DNA from: Sulfurovum sp. bin170
GTDB taxonomy: Bacteria; Campylobacterota; Campylobacteria; Campylobacterales; Sulfurovaceae
Direction: 5' to 3'
DNA: 6,751 bases
Assembly (NCBI RefSeq): GCF_010892395.1
Contig: NZ_JAACKB010000069.1
Location: 1-6,751 of the forward strand
A model generated the notes under the pieces. That model saw only the letters and a list, made by a program, of their open reading frames with translations. It had not been told where the DNA came from and did not search any database. Below, in pieces: positions 6,501 through 6,751 of this stretch. Every line of letters begins with the position of its first letter. Position 1 is the stretch's first letter. The translations under genes and the position numbers were made by a program.

Positions 6501-6569
6501 TTAAAATATATTTAAACTAAATATAATTGATATTTATATGTTAATACAGTAAAAGTTATAAATCAATTA

Positions 6570-6595
6570 AAAAAGTGCGATAAGGTTCACTTTTT
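6570..6595. terminator. Terminator-like hairpin, possible in both directions
   Basis: AAAAAGTG (6570-6577) pairs perfectly with CACTTTTT (6588-6595) around a 10-base loop. The A-run before and T-run after the GTG/CAC core give it the form of an intrinsic terminator on either strand, though the core is short and weak. No gene ends here inside the window, so it may end an unannotated small transcript or insulate the toxin promoter. Confidence 0.35.
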
Positions 6596-6600
6596 GAGAT

Positions 6601-6617
6601 TTATTTAATCTAAATAA
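6601..6617. repeat. 7-bp inverted repeat TTATTTA-ATC-TAAATAA
   Basis: A perfect 7-bp inverted repeat with a 3-base spacer lies directly after the terminator-like hairpin. It could be an operator for something transcribed to the right of the window, but it consists almost entirely of A and T and may be chance. Confidence 0.3.
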
Positions 6618-6660
6618 GGCTAACATAAGTAATACATATTCATAAGTTTATCAGTTGTAG

Positions 6661-6682
6661 GGTGGTTGCTTTTAAGCCCACC
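6661..6682. repeat. GC-rich bulged hairpin near the window edge
   Basis: GGTGG (6661-6665) pairs with CCACC (6678-6682) and GCT (6668-6670) with AGC (6675-6677), leaving an unpaired TT (6666-6667) on one side and a TTTA loop. No T-run follows on either strand, so it is not an intrinsic terminator. Imperfect hairpins with extrahelical T's are typical of the subterminal ends of IS200/IS605-type elements. No transposase gene is visible to confirm this. Confidence 0.5.
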
Positions 6683-6751
6683 GAAAAAAGTTTTGAGGGT
6701 TATGGAAAATTTTGGTTTTTCATTCGTATAGGTGTGAAATATTTAGCCATG

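Larger units (their letters stand above)
6365..6751. other. Gene-free region upstream of the toxin-antitoxin cluster
   Basis: No convincing coding region is visible in these 387 bases. The stretch to about 6650 is extremely AT-rich, while 6655-6751 is noticeably richer in G. It contains the toxin promoter and operator, a second operator-like site, a terminator-like hairpin, an inverted repeat and a bulged GC-rich hairpin, each listed separately. The window ends at an ATG (6749-6751) with no ribosome binding site at normal distance, so I do not call a gene there. Confidence 0.65.

Noticed and set aside
6433..6504. A 23-residue hydrophobic open frame starting MLFWFYVVLLF on the + strand, reminiscent of small type I toxins.
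   Set aside because: There is no ribosome binding site before the ATG (only A/T), and AT-rich DNA readily encodes Phe/Leu/Tyr-rich peptides.
6467..6682. Weak similarity between CACCC-containing sequences near 6470 and the reverse complement near 6680, considered as terminal inverted repeats of a small element.
   Set aside because: The match breaks up after a few bases, and there is no coding sequence and no flanking target duplication.
6702..6731. ATG with GAGGG just upstream encoding a nine-residue peptide, a possible leader peptide.
   Set aside because: The spacing of GAGGG to the ATG is only two bases, the frame stops at once, and no downstream gene is visible to give it a role.
1..6751. 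CRISPR array, tRNA or rRNA genes.
   Set aside because: No regularly spaced direct repeats, cloverleaf sequence or rRNA signature was seen on either strand.

Overview
The window looks like chromosomal DNA from a Campylobacterota (epsilonproteobacterial) organism of the Sulfurimonas/Sulfurovum/Arcobacter kind. The evidence is the AT-rich composition, very AT-rich intergenic DNA, AAAGG-type ribosome binding sites, and the look of the GltB and toxin-antitoxin proteins. This placement is an inference from sequence style; no search was run.

Left part (1-4629, + strand): a 222-base leader with no gene but with two small inverted repeats and a weak promoter candidate, followed by a complete gltB, the large subunit of glutamate synthase. 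All catalytic signatures are present: the glutaminase Cys, the FMN-domain motifs, the three 3Fe-4S cysteines and the GXGXG helix. The ferredoxin-loop insertion of plant/cyanobacterial enzymes is missing, so the enzyme should need a GltD partner, yet no gltD follows it. Hairpins just after its stop probably form its terminator.

Middle and right (4702-6364, - strand): a tight five-gene cluster converging on gltB. In transcription order it encodes a BrnT-like toxin, a CopG/BrnA-like ribbon-helix-helix antitoxin, a three-helix membrane protein of unknown function, a 59-residue zinc-ribbon protein and a YgjP-like HExxH metallopeptidase. Gaps are 0, 0, 10 and 9 bases, so a single transcript is likely. 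A near-perfect 20-bp palindrome lies over the probable promoter, where antitoxin autoregulation would be expected. The combination of toxin-antitoxin, membrane protein, zinc ribbon and metallopeptidase is the most interesting item here. Whether the last three genes take part in the toxin-antitoxin function or merely share its promoter cannot be decided from sequence alone.

Far right (6365-6751): 387 bases without a convincing gene. They contain the toxin promoter/operator, a second copy of the operator half-sites with altered spacing, a terminator-like hairpin, a 7-bp inverted repeat, and a GC-rich bulged hairpin near the edge. That last hairpin could be the subterminal structure of an IS200/IS605-type element whose genes would lie outside the window.
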